NCBI RefSeq assembly: GCF_022601895.1
Contig: NZ_JAKVIO010000013.1
Location: 1-64,000, forward strand
DNA length: 64,000 nucleotides
Source of the DNA: Sphingomonas sp. LaA6.9
GTDB taxonomy: Bacteria; Pseudomonadota; Alphaproteobacteria; Sphingomonadales; Sphingomonadaceae
Direction of reading: 5' to 3'
Below are positions 53,425-62,174 of the stretch, one piece after another. The number at the start of each line of letters is the position of its first letter. Within the stretch, counting starts at the first letter, position 1. The notes beneath the pieces were generated by a model that saw only the letters and a program-made list of their open reading frames with translations, did no database searches and had not been told where the DNA came from. The position numbers were made by a program, and so were the translations under genes.

Positions 53425-55764
53425 ATGGACGACATTCTCGCTGAATTCATCGCGGAAACGCGCGAGACGCTGGAGGCCGTAGCGGGCGAACTCGTCGCCT
53501 GGGAGGCCAATCCCAATGATCGCGACCGGCTCGACACGATTTTCCGCTTTGTTCACACAGTCAAGGGAAGCTGCGGCTTTCTCGATCTGCCGCGGCTGGA
53601 GAAGCTGAGCCACGCTGCCGAGGACGTGCTGTCCGAAGTGCGCGACGGCAAGCGCGTGGCCGACACCCATCTTGTGAGCGCAGTGCTTGCGGTCATCGAC
53701 CGGATCGGTGAGCTCGCCGAGGCCATCGAGACGGGCGAGGCCATTCCCGATGGTGACGACCTCCTGATCGCAGCGCTGCGCGCTGACCACGTCGCAGAAC
53801 CCGTCGAGGTCGAGGCGCAGGCAGTGCCCGCGCTCAGGGGCAATACGCGCAGCATCCGCATCTCGCTCGACCTGCTCGACCGGATGATGAGCGGCGTTTC
53901 CGATCTTGTGCTGGCGCGCAACGAATTGTCGCGGAGGCTGCAGGATGCGGGCGTCGATCCCTCGATCGAGGGATCGTTCGACAGGCTTTCGACCTGTGTC
54001 GGTGACATGCGCGACACGATCACACGCACGCGGATGCAGCGGATTGAAAAGCTGTTCAATTCGATCCCGCGCATGGTCCGCGATATCGCTGGCGAACTCA
54101 GCAAGAGCGTGGACCTTCAGATCGACGGCGGTGATGTGGAGCTGGACCGCGAGATGATCGAGATCATCCGCGATCCGCTGACGCACATCATCCGCAATGC
54201 GCTGGATCATGGCATCGAGACGCCTGCCGTGCGCGAAAAGGCGGGCAAGTCCGCAACCGGCCGCCTGCGCGTCTCGGCGCGACAGTCGGGCAATCAGATC
54301 GTCATCGAGGTCAGCGACGACGGGCGTGGTATCGACGCCGAAAAGCTTGTCGCCAAGGCGGTCGCCGCCGGGGTTGTTACCTTCGACCGTGCGGACAAGC
54401 TCACCAAGGACGCGCAGCTTGCGCTGATCTTCGAGCCTGGCCTGTCCACGGCCAGAAGCGTGACCGCCCTTTCGGGGCGCGGCGTTGGCATGGACGTCGT
54501 GCGTTCCAATATCGAACGGATCGGCGGGGTCGTCGACCTCGACAATGCGTGGGGCAAGGGCCTCACTATCTCGATCCGGGTGCCGCTCACGCTCACCATC
54601 ATTCCCGCACTCACCGTCAGCGCAGCCGGACAGAGCTTTGCCATCCCGCGCTCGGCGATCCAGGAAATCGTGCGCGAGAACAGTGCCTCGGTCACGCTGG
54701 AATGTGTCGGCACCGCACAGGTCGCGCGCATTCGCGATCAGCGCATCCCCGTTGTTGCGCTTGAGGCGGTGCTTGGCCTCGACGAAGTGGAAGGGGAGGG
54801 CGCCCGTTCGCTCGTTGTGCTCAATCCGCTGGGCGGCGCAAGCTATGCGATCAGCGTCGCCGCGCTGCACGATCATCAGGAACTCGTGATCCGTCCGTCC
54901 TGTCCCGCGATCATGGCGACCGGGGTCTATGCGGGCATGACCTTGCCCGATACCGGGCGGCCAATGCTGCTGCTTGACCCCGCAGGCATCGCCGAGAAGT
55001 CAGGAATCCTCGCGATCGCCTTCGAGGAAGATGTTACAATCCAGACCGCGCGCGACACGGAAACGGCCGAACGCGTCTCGATGCTGCTGTTCCGTGATCT
55101 CGACGGCGCCGAACGCGCGGTGCGACTGGGCGTGGTGGAGCGCATCGAGGAAGTCGCTGGCGATCAGATCCGCTACGCCGCCGGCCGCCTGCGGCTTGCC
55201 ATCGATGGCCGCATCATTCCGATGGTGAGCTTTGATGCGCTCGCCGAGCGCGAGAGCGTCGGCGTGCTGCGCCTGAACGACGGCGCGGTCGAACTCGCCT
55301 ATGCGATCGACGAGGTAATCGACATCGTGGCGCTGCCGAGCGAGATCGTTCGCGCCAAGGCCGAAGGCATCGTGGCGGGTGTCGCGCTCATCGACGGGCG
55401 ACAGATCGAGATTCTCGACCCCTATTGGCTCTTCGCGGACGCCACTGGCAGCGGTCCTGTCAGCAGCGAAAAGCCCATATGCCTGCTTTCGAACGGCGAC
55501 GACACATGGACGCGCGAGGTATTGCGCCCGCTCGTCGAGGCCGCGGGCTATCGTGTCGCCTTTGCCGGCGATCTCGAGCCGGGCGACGCCGACATCGTGA
55601 TCGCCAGCGACACCGAGCCGCTGGACGAGGAGCTTCCGCCCGGCCGGCTGCTCAGGTTGCGCAGCGATATGGGTGCGCGCGATGCCGACCCGTCGAGCGT
55701 CTATCGTTATGATCGCGCCGGGCTCATGTCCGCGCTCCAGGCTGGCCGCGCGGGGAGGGCATAG
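53425..55764 (+). CDS. cheA: Chemotaxis histidine kinase CheA with extra CheW-like and receiver-like regions
   Basis: Senses receptor state and phosphorylates CheY and CheB. Order of domains in 779 residues: Hpt with His44 in HTVKGSCGF; a very short P2-like linker (about 110-130); dimerisation helices; ATP-binding domain with NALDHGIE (about 256-263), DDGRGID and GRGVGMD; a CheW domain (about 390-525); a second, weaker CheW-like domain (about 540-660); and a C-terminal stretch (about 685-779) that looks like a decayed receiver (ICLLSNGDDTW, ADIVIASDTEP, YDRAGLMSALQ). It begins an operon with cheW, cheY, cheB and cheR. No chemoreceptor gene is near. Confidence 0.93.
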   Translation: MDDILAEFIAETRETLEAVAGELVAWEANPNDRDRLDTIFRFVHTVKGSCGFLDLPRLEKLSHAAEDVLSEVRDGKRVADTHLVSAVLAVIDRIGELAEAIETGEAIPDGDDLLIAALRADHVAEPVEVEAQAVPALRGNTRSIRISLDLLDRMMSGVSDLVLARNELSRRLQDAGVDPSIEGSFDRLSTCVGDMRDTITRTRMQRIEKLFNSIPRMVRDIAGELSKSVDLQIDGGDVELDREMIEIIRDPLTHIIRNALDHGIETPAVREKAGKSATGRLRVSARQSGNQIVIEVSDDGRGIDAEKLVAKAVAAGVVTFDRADKLTKDAQLALIFEPGLSTARSVTALSGRGVGMDVVRSNIERIGGVVDLDNAWGKGLTISIRVPLTLTIIPALTVSAAGQSFAIPRSAIQEIVRENSASVTLECVGTAQVARIRDQRIPVVALEAVLGLDEVEGEGARSLVVLNPLGGASYAISVAALHDHQELVIRPSCPAIMATGVYAGMTLPDTGRPMLLLDPAGIAEKSGILAIAFEEDVTIQTARDTETAERVSMLLFRDLDGAERAVRLGVVERIEEVAGDQIRYAAGRLRLAIDGRIIPMVSFDALAERESVGVLRLNDGAVELAYAIDEVIDIVALPSEIVRAKAEGIVAGVALIDGRQIEILDPYWLFADATGSGPVSSEKPICLLSNGDDTWTREVLRPLVEAAGYRVAFAGDLEPGDADIVIASDTEPLDEELPPGRLLRLRSDMGARDADPSSVYRYDRAGLMSALQAGRAGRA

Positions 55765-55768
55765 CAGC

Positions 55769-56203
55769 ATGAACGATCTCTACCTCATCGCGCATATTGC
55801 CGGGCAGCGCGTCGCGCTCGCCGCAGCAGCGATCGATTCGGTGGTGCACGTCACGCACACGACATCGGTGCCGCTGGCGCCGCCGCACCTGAAGGGGCTC
55901 GCGGCGCTGCGCAGCCGCGTCATCACGATGATCGACGCGCGCGTCGCGCTGGGCCTCGATCCTGCCGAACAGACGCAAACGCTCACCACGGTCGTGGTCA
56001 ATCTCGACGGCCATCAATACGGCCTCGTCGTCGACATGGTCGAGGATGTCTGCGCCATCGCCGGCGCGCCGTCGCCCGTTCGCTCGCGTCTCGGCGCGGG
56101 CTGGGCGCGCGCGTCGCTCGGTCTGCTCGACCATGATGGCGCGTCGCTGCTGCTGATCGATCCCGCGATCGTCGCAGCGGGCAATGTCGCGCTCGCGGCG
56201 TGA
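55769..56203 (+). CDS. cheW: Chemotaxis coupling protein CheW
   Basis: A 144-residue single CheW domain that links receptors and CheA. It has the two beta-barrel halves with LYLIAHIAGQRVALAAAAI and the conserved core LKGLAALRSRVITMIDARVALG, typical of the family. The ATG at 55769 lies 4 bp after cheA with AGGGCATAGCAGC before it. cheY follows about 80 bp later. Confidence 0.92.
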   Translation: MNDLYLIAHIAGQRVALAAAAIDSVVHVTHTTSVPLAPPHLKGLAALRSRVITMIDARVALGLDPAEQTQTLTTVVVNLDGHQYGLVVDMVEDVCAIAGAPSPVRSRLGAGWARASLGLLDHDGASLLLIDPAIVAAGNVALAA

Positions 56204-56286
56204 GCGTATCTTAACCCGGCGCTTACGCTTTGGCGCTATCCAGTCTTCTGACCGTTGGTCACAGATCCAAAAGGGTTGCAGGAACA

Positions 56287-56655
56287 ATGTCGAAGAAGTG
56301 TCTGGTCGTCGACGATTCGAAGGTGATCCGCAAGGTTGCCCGCCACATTCTCGAAACGCTCGACTTTACCGTCGACGAGGCGGTCGATGGGCGCGATGCG
56401 CTCGATCAATGCCTTGAAACCCCGCCCGATGTGGTCCTGCTCGACTGGAACATGCCGGTCATGAGCGGCATGGAATTCCTGCGCGCCCTGCGCCAGAGCG
56501 ACCTGCCGATCAGGCCGAAGGTCGTCTTCTGCACCACCGAGAACGGCATGGGTCATATCCGCGCCGCGATCGAGGCGGGCGCCGACGAATATGTCATGAA
56601 GCCGTTTGATCGTGAAACGCTCGAGAGCAAGCTGCAGATCGTCGGTCTTGCCTGA
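56287..56655 (+). CDS. cheY: Response regulator CheY
   Basis: A 122-residue single receiver domain: Asp9-Asp10 metal site, phospho-acceptor Asp53 in LLDWNMP, Thr83 in FCTTEN and Lys105 in VMKPFD. As there is no output domain, it should act at the flagellar motor or another protein target. ATG at 56287, preceded by TTGCAGGAACA. cheB starts 11 bp later. Confidence 0.95.
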   Translation: MSKKCLVVDDSKVIRKVARHILETLDFTVDEAVDGRDALDQCLETPPDVVLLDWNMPVMSGMEFLRALRQSDLPIRPKVVFCTTENGMGHIRAAIEAGADEYVMKPFDRETLESKLQIVGLA

Positions 56656-56666
56656 GCGGAGCATTT

Positions 56667-57776
56667 GTGGCGAGCCAGCCCCTTTTTACTGGAAAAAGAC
56701 CGGATACCGAGGCTGAGCCGCGCAAGATCCGGTTGATGATCGTCGACGATTCGGCGGTCGCGCGCGCCGTGCTCGCGCGCATGATCTCGACCAATCCGGC
56801 CTTCGAGATCGTTGATCAGGTGGCCAGCGCGCAGGAGGCGCTCGACAGCCTTGCGCGCGTCCAGGTCGACGTCATCCTGCTCGATATCGAAATGCCGGGG
56901 CGCAACGGCATCGCCGCCCTTCCCGAACTGATCGAAAAAAGCGACGGCGCGCGCATCCTGATCGTCTCTGCGCTCGCCGAAGAGGGCGCTGCCGCGACGA
57001 TCGAGGCCCTGACGCTTGGCGCCGCCGACACGCTCGCAAAGCCCGGACGCAACGCCTTTGGCGGGCGCTTTTCGGAGATATTGTGCGAACGGCTGCTGCG
57101 GTTGGGCAACGCGGACAGCGTCGCCGCACCGGGGCAGACGCGTCTGCCCCAGCCGCTTGAGGCGCTGGTGCGCGTCAGCGAACCGCGTGCGGACCTGGGC
57201 CCCATCCAGTGCGTCGCGATCGGCGCGTCGACGGGCGGCCTCCATGCGATCACCGAGTTCTTTCGCGCGCTACCCGACGATTTCGACGCGCCGATCCTCA
57301 TCACCCAGCATCTGCCGGACGTCTTCATGCCTTTCTTCGCGCAGCAGCTTCACAGCTCGACGGGGCGCAAGGTTGTGGTCGCGCGCGAAGGCATGACGAT
57401 CGAGCGCGGGATGCTCTACATCGCACCGGGCAATGCGCATCTCTGCGTTGAACGTCACGACAAGCGCGTGGTGGTGCGGCTCAGCCGCCAGCGGGTCGAG
57501 TCGCGCTGCCTGCCTTCGGTCGATCCGATGTTCGATTCGATCGCCGACGTATATGGCGACGGCGCGGTCGGCGTGGTGCTGAGCGGCATGGGCCGTGATG
57601 GCTGTATCGGCGCCGAACGGCTTGCAGCGACGGGGGCCGAGCTGCTCGTGCAGAACATCGATTCCTCGGTCGTATGGGGCATGCCCGGAAGCGTTGCCAA
57701 GGCTGGCATCGCAACCGCTGTATTGCCACCCGCCGCGATCGCCGCGCACCTCGCAAAAAGGCGCAACTCCCGGTGA
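56667..57776 (+). CDS. cheB: Chemotaxis methylesterase CheB
   Basis: Removes methyl or amide groups from receptors. The 369-residue protein has an N-terminal receiver (Asp73 in LLDIEMPG) and a C-terminal esterase with the triad Ser188 (GASTGG), His215 (ITQHLP) and Asp311 (SGMGRDG). The start is a GTG at 56667. Its TGA overlaps the GTG start of cheR. Confidence 0.95.
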   Translation: MASQPLFTGKRPDTEAEPRKIRLMIVDDSAVARAVLARMISTNPAFEIVDQVASAQEALDSLARVQVDVILLDIEMPGRNGIAALPELIEKSDGARILIVSALAEEGAAATIEALTLGAADTLAKPGRNAFGGRFSEILCERLLRLGNADSVAAPGQTRLPQPLEALVRVSEPRADLGPIQCVAIGASTGGLHAITEFFRALPDDFDAPILITQHLPDVFMPFFAQQLHSSTGRKVVVAREGMTIERGMLYIAPGNAHLCVERHDKRVVVRLSRQRVESRCLPSVDPMFDSIADVYGDGAVGVVLSGMGRDGCIGAERLAATGAELLVQNIDSSVVWGMPGSVAKAGIATAVLPPAAIAAHLAKRRNSR

Positions 57777-58618
57777 GCGAGGTCAATTCCGCCGCGATCC
57801 GGACCCTGGCGGCAATGCTGGAGGCGCGTACCGGCCAGCAGCTCGTGACCAGCCGCGTGTGGCGCATCGAAACCTCGCTCAAACCGCTCCTGCGCGAACG
57901 CGGCATGACATCGACCGATCAACTCGTCGCGGCGATGCTCAAGGGTAGCGAGCATGGGCTTGCCGATCGCGTGATCGAGGCGCTGCTCAACAACGAAACC
58001 TTCTTTTTCCGCGATCATGGTGTCTTCCAGCTCCTGAACGGTGACGCGCTCGAACTGCTGCGCACCGCGCGCATGTCGCGTCGGAGGCTGCGTATCTGGT
58101 GTGCGGGCTGCTCGACGGGGCAGGAGGCATATTCGATCGCGATGATGATCGCCGACGCGCCCGAGCGCTGGCAGGGCTGGACGATCGACATTCTGGGCAC
58201 CGACATATCCTCGGGTGCGGTCGAACGGGCGCAGACCGGAATCTTCTCGCAATTCGAGATCCAGCGCGGACTGCCGATCACGATGATGATGCGCTGGTTC
58301 GATCAGGAGGGCGAGAACTGGTACGCCCGGTCGGATCTCAAGCGCCGCGTCCAGTTCCGCCGCCACAACGTTCTCGAACAGCCGCCGATGCCCGGGCGCT
58401 TCGACCTGATCCTGTGCCGCAACGTCTTGCTCTATTTTCCGCCTGCAGTCCGCACTGCGGCGTTCGAGCGACTGGCGTCCGCGATCGAGCCAGATGGCGT
58501 GCTCATGCTCGGTGCTGGAGAAACGGTGTTGGGGCAGACCGCGAAGTTCGCCTCCGAACGCGAGCTGCGGGGACTTTATCGCCCGGCATCCGAAGCGGAG
58601 TCGATCAGGGCAGCGTGA
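57773..58618 (+). CDS. cheR: Chemotaxis methyltransferase CheR
   Basis: Methylates receptor glutamates using SAM. The 281-residue protein has the N-terminal helical domain (NNETFFFRDHGVF), the SAM-binding motif IWCAGCSTGQEAYS, ILGTDISS and the LILCRNVLLYF and GETV motifs. The GTG start overlaps the cheB stop (GTGA). Its last 43 bases overlap the 3' end of the opposing metallo-beta-lactamase gene. Confidence 0.95.
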   Translation: MSEVNSAAIRTLAAMLEARTGQQLVTSRVWRIETSLKPLLRERGMTSTDQLVAAMLKGSEHGLADRVIEALLNNETFFFRDHGVFQLLNGDALELLRTARMSRRRLRIWCAGCSTGQEAYSIAMMIADAPERWQGWTIDILGTDISSGAVERAQTGIFSQFEIQRGLPITMMMRWFDQEGENWYARSDLKRRVQFRRHNVLEQPPMPGRFDLILCRNVLLYFPPAVRTAAFERLASAIEPDGVLMLGAGETVLGQTAKFASERELRGLYRPASEAESIRAA

Positions 58619-59511
58619 ATCTCGCCCTGGGCGATGCTGGTTCCACCCTTCATCTTCACCGGGATGCGCAGATAGCGAACGCCGTTCGTGTCTGCTTCAG
58701 GGAGCTTCCCGGCCCGGATATTGACCTGGATTGAGGGCAGCAGCAATTTCGGCACCGAAAGCGTCGCATCGCGCGCGTCGCGCATCGCGACGAAGGCATC
58801 CTCGCTCACGTCGTCATGGACATGGACATTGGCGCGACGCTGCTCGTCCACCGTCGTTTCCCACGCGTACGCATCGCGCCCCGGCGCCTTGTAATCGTGG
58901 CACAGGAACAGCCGCGTTTCCCCCGGCAGACTCAACAATCGCCGGATAGAGCGGTAAAGCTGGCGCGCGTCGCCGCCCGGGAAGTCCGCGCGCGCTGTGC
59001 CATAGTCGGGCATGAACAGCGTGTCGCCGACGAATGCCGCATCGCCGATCCGATAGGTGATATCCGCGGGCGTGTGGCCCGGCGTGTGCAGCACCTCGAC
59101 CTCAAGCGATCCAAGCGCGAAGCGCTCGCCATCGGCAAATAGCCGGTCGAAATCCGAACCGTCAGTGCGCAGATCGTCAAGCGCGAAGACCGGGCGGAAG
59201 ATCTTTTGCACATCGCGGATATGTTCGCCGATGCCGATCGCCGCGCCCGTCTTCGTCCTGATATACGGCGCCGCCGACAGGTGATCGGCATGGGCGTGCG
59301 TCTCCAGCACCATGACGATGCGCCAGCCACCTTGCGTCGCCGCCGCCAGAACGCGATCGGCCGAGCTGCTGTCGACCTCGCCGCTGGCCATGTCGAAATC
59401 GAGCACGGGATCGATCACGGCCGCATCGCAGGTCACGGGATCACTGACCAGATAGGTAATGGTGTTGGTCGGCTCGTCAAAAAATGCCTGGATGATCGGG
59501 CTGGCGGTCAT
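58576..59511 (-). CDS. Metallo-beta-lactamase-fold protein, persulfide dioxygenase-like (Blh group)
   Basis: A 311-residue MBL-fold enzyme with the metal motif THAHADH (71-77; His72, His74, Asp76, His77), HTPGHTPADITY, VGDTLFMPDYGTARADFPGG and LFLCHDY. The FMPDxGTxRxDFP run is a hallmark of ETHE1/persulfide-dioxygenase relatives, which oxidise glutathione persulfide to sulfite. It is divergent from a BigR/SqrR-type repressor, with an operator-like palindrome between, and overlaps cheR tail to tail. Confidence 0.88.
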   Translation of the reverse strand: MTASPIIQAFFDEPTNTITYLVSDPVTCDAAVIDPVLDFDMASGEVDSSSADRVLAAATQGGWRIVMVLETHAHADHLSAAPYIRTKTGAAIGIGEHIRDVQKIFRPVFALDDLRTDGSDFDRLFADGERFALGSLEVEVLHTPGHTPADITYRIGDAAFVGDTLFMPDYGTARADFPGGDARQLYRSIRRLLSLPGETRLFLCHDYKAPGRDAYAWETTVDEQRRANVHVHDDVSEDAFVAMRDARDATLSVPKLLLPSIQVNIRAGKLPEADTNGVRYLRIPVKMKGGTSIAQGEIHAALIDSASDAGR

Positions 59512-59529
59512 GGGAAGCTCCTTGGTCCC

Positions 59530-59578
59530 TTGACATTATATTAGTGAAGGCTAAATTAGCAATATCTAATTTAACAAG
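59530..59578. promoter_or_regulatory. Divergent promoter region with BigR-type palindrome
   Basis: TTGACA (59530-59535) and TAAATT (59552-59557) make a plausible promoter toward the repressor gene. Overlapping the -10 is a perfect inverted repeat, AAATTAG (59553-59559) and CTAATTT (59566-59572), with a further TATTAG at 59539-59544. This AT-rich ATTAG-type operator is what BigR-family repressors bind, and the site is between the two genes it would control. Confidence 0.7.
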
Positions 59579-59586
59579 GTGCAGCG

Positions 59587-59904
59587 ATGCTCAAGCCCCC
59601 AATGGATCTCGCGATGTTCGAGAAGAAAGCAGGAGAGGTTTCCCGGCTGCTCAAGGCGATGGGCAATCCCCGGCGTTTGATGGTGCTCTGCAAGCTCGTC
59701 GAGCATGGTGAGATGGCGGTCGGCGACCTCGCGCACGAGGTTGGACTTTCGCAATCCGCGCTGTCGCAGCATCTGGCGAAGATGCGCGAAGAAGCGCTCG
59801 TCGCATACCGGCGCGAGGGCCAGACGCTATGGTATCGCATTGCAGACCCGAGCACCGAGGCGCTGCTCGCCACGCTCTACCAGCTTTACTGCCAGGAAGA
59901 CTGA
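59587..59904 (+). CDS. bigR: ArsR-family repressor of the BigR/SqrR (persulfide-sensing) group
   Basis: A 105-residue winged-helix repressor. The recognition region VGLSQSALSQHLAKMREE is typical of the BigR/YgaV/SqrR branch. It keeps the two redox cysteines expected of that branch, Cys35 (LMVLCKL) and Cys102 (QLYCQ), whose polysulfide bridge releases DNA; arsenic-type CVC motifs are absent. Next genes (rhodanese, TauE) and the divergent dioxygenase-like gene form a sulfide detoxification set. Confidence 0.88.
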   Translation: MLKPPMDLAMFEKKAGEVSRLLKAMGNPRRLMVLCKLVEHGEMAVGDLAHEVGLSQSALSQHLAKMREEALVAYRREGQTLWYRIADPSTEALLATLYQLYCQED

Positions 59905-59908
59905 TCCG

Positions 59909-60424
59909 ATGATGCCAAAATCTGTCACGCCCGCCGAGGCGCAGCGCCTGATCGCTGGCGGCGCCACCCTCGTTGATATTCGCGACGCTGACGAACATGC
60001 GCGTGCGCACGTTCCTGGTTCGACCAGCGTGCCTGTGGCGCAACTCGACCGGCTTGCGGCGCTCGGACGCCCGATGATTTTCCATTGCCGCTCGGGCTCT
60101 CGAACCCGAGCCCATGTCGCACGGCTGTCGGCGGCTGCCGGGCCGGGATGCTATATTCTGGATGGTGGCCTTGATGCGTGGCGCCGCGCGGGCCTGCCTG
60201 TAACGCTCGATCCGCGTCAGCCACTTGAAATCATGCGTCAGGTTCAGCTGATCGCGGGCGCTCTTGTGTTGCTGGGCGTCGCGCTCGGCCTGCTCGTCGC
60301 GCCCGCCTTTTTCGCTCTTTCGGCCTTTGTCGGCGCGGGCCTGATGATGGCGGGGGCAACGGGCTGGTGCGGGATGGCGATCCTGCTGCGGCGATTGCCC
60401 TGGAACCGGCCGGCTGGGGCCTGA
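59909..60424 (+). CDS. Rhodanese domain fused to DUF2892-type membrane tail
   Basis: A 171-residue protein. Residues 1-100 form a rhodanese domain with active-site Cys60 in FHCRSGSRTR; the C-terminal half (about 110-160) has two membrane segments and TGWCGMA, as in DUF2892 proteins. It should handle sulfane sulfur at the membrane. ATG at 59909, 4 bp after the repressor gene; the TauE/SafE gene follows 6 bp later. Confidence 0.88.
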   Translation: MMPKSVTPAEAQRLIAGGATLVDIRDADEHARAHVPGSTSVPVAQLDRLAALGRPMIFHCRSGSRTRAHVARLSAAAGPGCYILDGGLDAWRRAGLPVTLDPRQPLEIMRQVQLIAGALVLLGVALGLLVAPAFFALSAFVGAGLMMAGATGWCGMAILLRRLPWNRPAGA

Positions 60425-60430
60425 TATCGC

Positions 60431-61210
60431 ATGACCCTGGCTACGGCCTTGCTGACGCTCGCCTCGGGGGTCCTGATCGGCGGGGTGCTTGGCCTTGTCG
60501 GCGGCGGCGGCTCTATCCTTGCGGTGCCGCTGCTCGTCTATCTGGTCGGCATCGGCTCGACGCATGCGGCGATCGGAACCGCGGCGGTTGCGGTGGCAGC
60601 CAATGCGCTCGTCGGCCTTGCGGGCCACGCCCGGGTGGGGACCGTCAAATGGCGCTGTGCGGCGGTCTATGCGATTGCGGGAGTCGTCGGCGCGGCAATC
60701 GGTGCCGAAATCGGCAAGGCGATCGACGGTGAACGCTTGCTGATGCTGTTCGGCCTGCTCATGATCGGCGTCGGCGCAGCCATGCTCCGTCCGCGCAAAG
60801 GCGCCGCGAACCCCGACGTCCGCCTGTCGCGCGAGACTGCGTGGACATTGCTTCCGCGGCTGGTGCCGATCGGGCTCGGGACGGGGCTTGCTGCGGGATT
60901 TTTCGGGATAGGCGGCGGTTTCCTTATCGTGCCCGGGCTCATCGCCGCGACCGCCATGCCGCTGTCCTTCGCGGTAGGCACCTCGCTCGTCGTGGTCTCC
61001 GCGCTCGGGCTTGCGACGGCTGTCTCCTACGCCGTTTCAGGCTATGTCGACTGGCCGGTGACGGCGCTGCTGGTGGCCGGGGGTGCGGCCGGGGCTGGCG
61101 CCGGTATCCTGCTGGGCCGCAAGCTCACCAGCCGCAAAAACATGCTCGAAAGGCTTTTCGCGCTCATCGTTATCGCGGTGGGATCCTACATCGCGATCGC
61201 AGCATTGTGA
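60431..61210 (+). CDS. TauE/SafE-family sulfite or organosulfonate exporter
   Basis: A 259-residue membrane protein with about eight hydrophobic segments and the family repeats GLVGGGGSILAVPLLVYLVG (near residues 23-42) and GFFGIGGGFLIVPGLI in the second half. In this operon (repressor, rhodanese, persulfide dioxygenase-like enzyme) it is likely to export sulfite produced from sulfide oxidation. Confidence 0.9.
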   Translation: MTLATALLTLASGVLIGGVLGLVGGGGSILAVPLLVYLVGIGSTHAAIGTAAVAVAANALVGLAGHARVGTVKWRCAAVYAIAGVVGAAIGAEIGKAIDGERLLMLFGLLMIGVGAAMLRPRKGAANPDVRLSRETAWTLLPRLVPIGLGTGLAAGFFGIGGGFLIVPGLIAATAMPLSFAVGTSLVVVSALGLATAVSYAVSGYVDWPVTALLVAGGAAGAGAGILLGRKLTSRKNMLERLFALIVIAVGSYIAIAAL

Positions 61211-61268
61211 TGTCGCGCAACGCGGCCTGATCTTCCGTGCGGGGCTGTGCTTTGCGCGCGTCTCGGCT

Positions 61269-62174
61269 ATGGCCGCCCGCGTGACACACAGCCAACCCAC
61301 TGGATTCGGGCCACGCGACATCTTTGTCGCCGCCATGATGAACATCCTGTGGGGGCTGAACATCATCGCGGTGAAGATGGCGGTGGAGGCGACCGGGCCG
61401 TTCACGGCGGCGGTGCTGCGGCAGGCCATCGTCTTCATCGTCTGCGCGTCGGCGCTCAGGATCGTGCCGGGCAAGATGCGCGAACTGATCGGGCTCGGCT
61501 TCCTGTCGGGCGGCATCTTCTACATTTTCGTCAACTGGTCGCTTGCTGTCAGCGACAACATCAGCGCACTCGCGATCGCGGGGCAGCTTGGCGTGCCCTT
61601 TTCCCTGCTGCTCGCCGTCGTCTTTCTTGGGGAGCGGATTCATATCATCCGGATCGGCGGTCTGGCGCTGTCGCTCCTCGGCGTCGCGCTGCTGGTCTTC
61701 GATCCCGCGGCGGGCAGGGAGTTACCCGGCATGGCGCTCACTGCGTGCGGCAGCTTCATCTGGGCGTTGTCCTCGCTGATACAGCGGCGCATGTCCGGTG
61801 TGCCCGTGCTCACCATCTACGCATGGATGGGGCTTGTCGGGACAATCGTGCTGATTCCCGTGACGCTCTGGCAGGAGCCTGAGGCGTTGCGCAGCCTGCC
61901 GGCGCTCCCCTTGAGCGATTTCGGCTGGATCGCCTTTTCGGCGATCGGCTCGACGATCTGCGGGCATGGCGCGATGTCCTGGCTGCTTCAGCGCCATCCC
62001 ATCACCAGCGTCGTGCCGCTTACGCTCGCGGCCCCGGTGATTTCGGTCATCGTGGCGTCACTTTTCTTTGCCACGCCGCTCACGCCGATTATGATCGCGG
62101 GCGGTTCGATAGCTTTGGTCGGTGTAGCGATCGTCACGATACGCACCGCGCGCGTGAAGGAGCACAAGGGTTGA
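61269..62174 (+). CDS. EamA-family (DMT superfamily) transporter
   Basis: A 301-residue permease with ten predicted membrane helices arranged as two EamA repeats (MMNILWGLNIIAVKMAVE and GSFIWALSSLIQRR begin each half). Members export amino acids or metabolites; the substrate is unknown. ATG at 61269 is preferred over upstream in-frame starts that would overlap the exporter gene. The stop overlaps the TTG start of the amidase gene. Confidence 0.88.
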   Translation: MAARVTHSQPTGFGPRDIFVAAMMNILWGLNIIAVKMAVEATGPFTAAVLRQAIVFIVCASALRIVPGKMRELIGLGFLSGGIFYIFVNWSLAVSDNISALAIAGQLGVPFSLLLAVVFLGERIHIIRIGGLALSLLGVALLVFDPAAGRELPGMALTACGSFIWALSSLIQRRMSGVPVLTIYAWMGLVGTIVLIPVTLWQEPEALRSLPALPLSDFGWIAFSAIGSTICGHGAMSWLLQRHPITSVVPLTLAAPVISVIVASLFFATPLTPIMIAGGSIALVGVAIVTIRTARVKEHKG

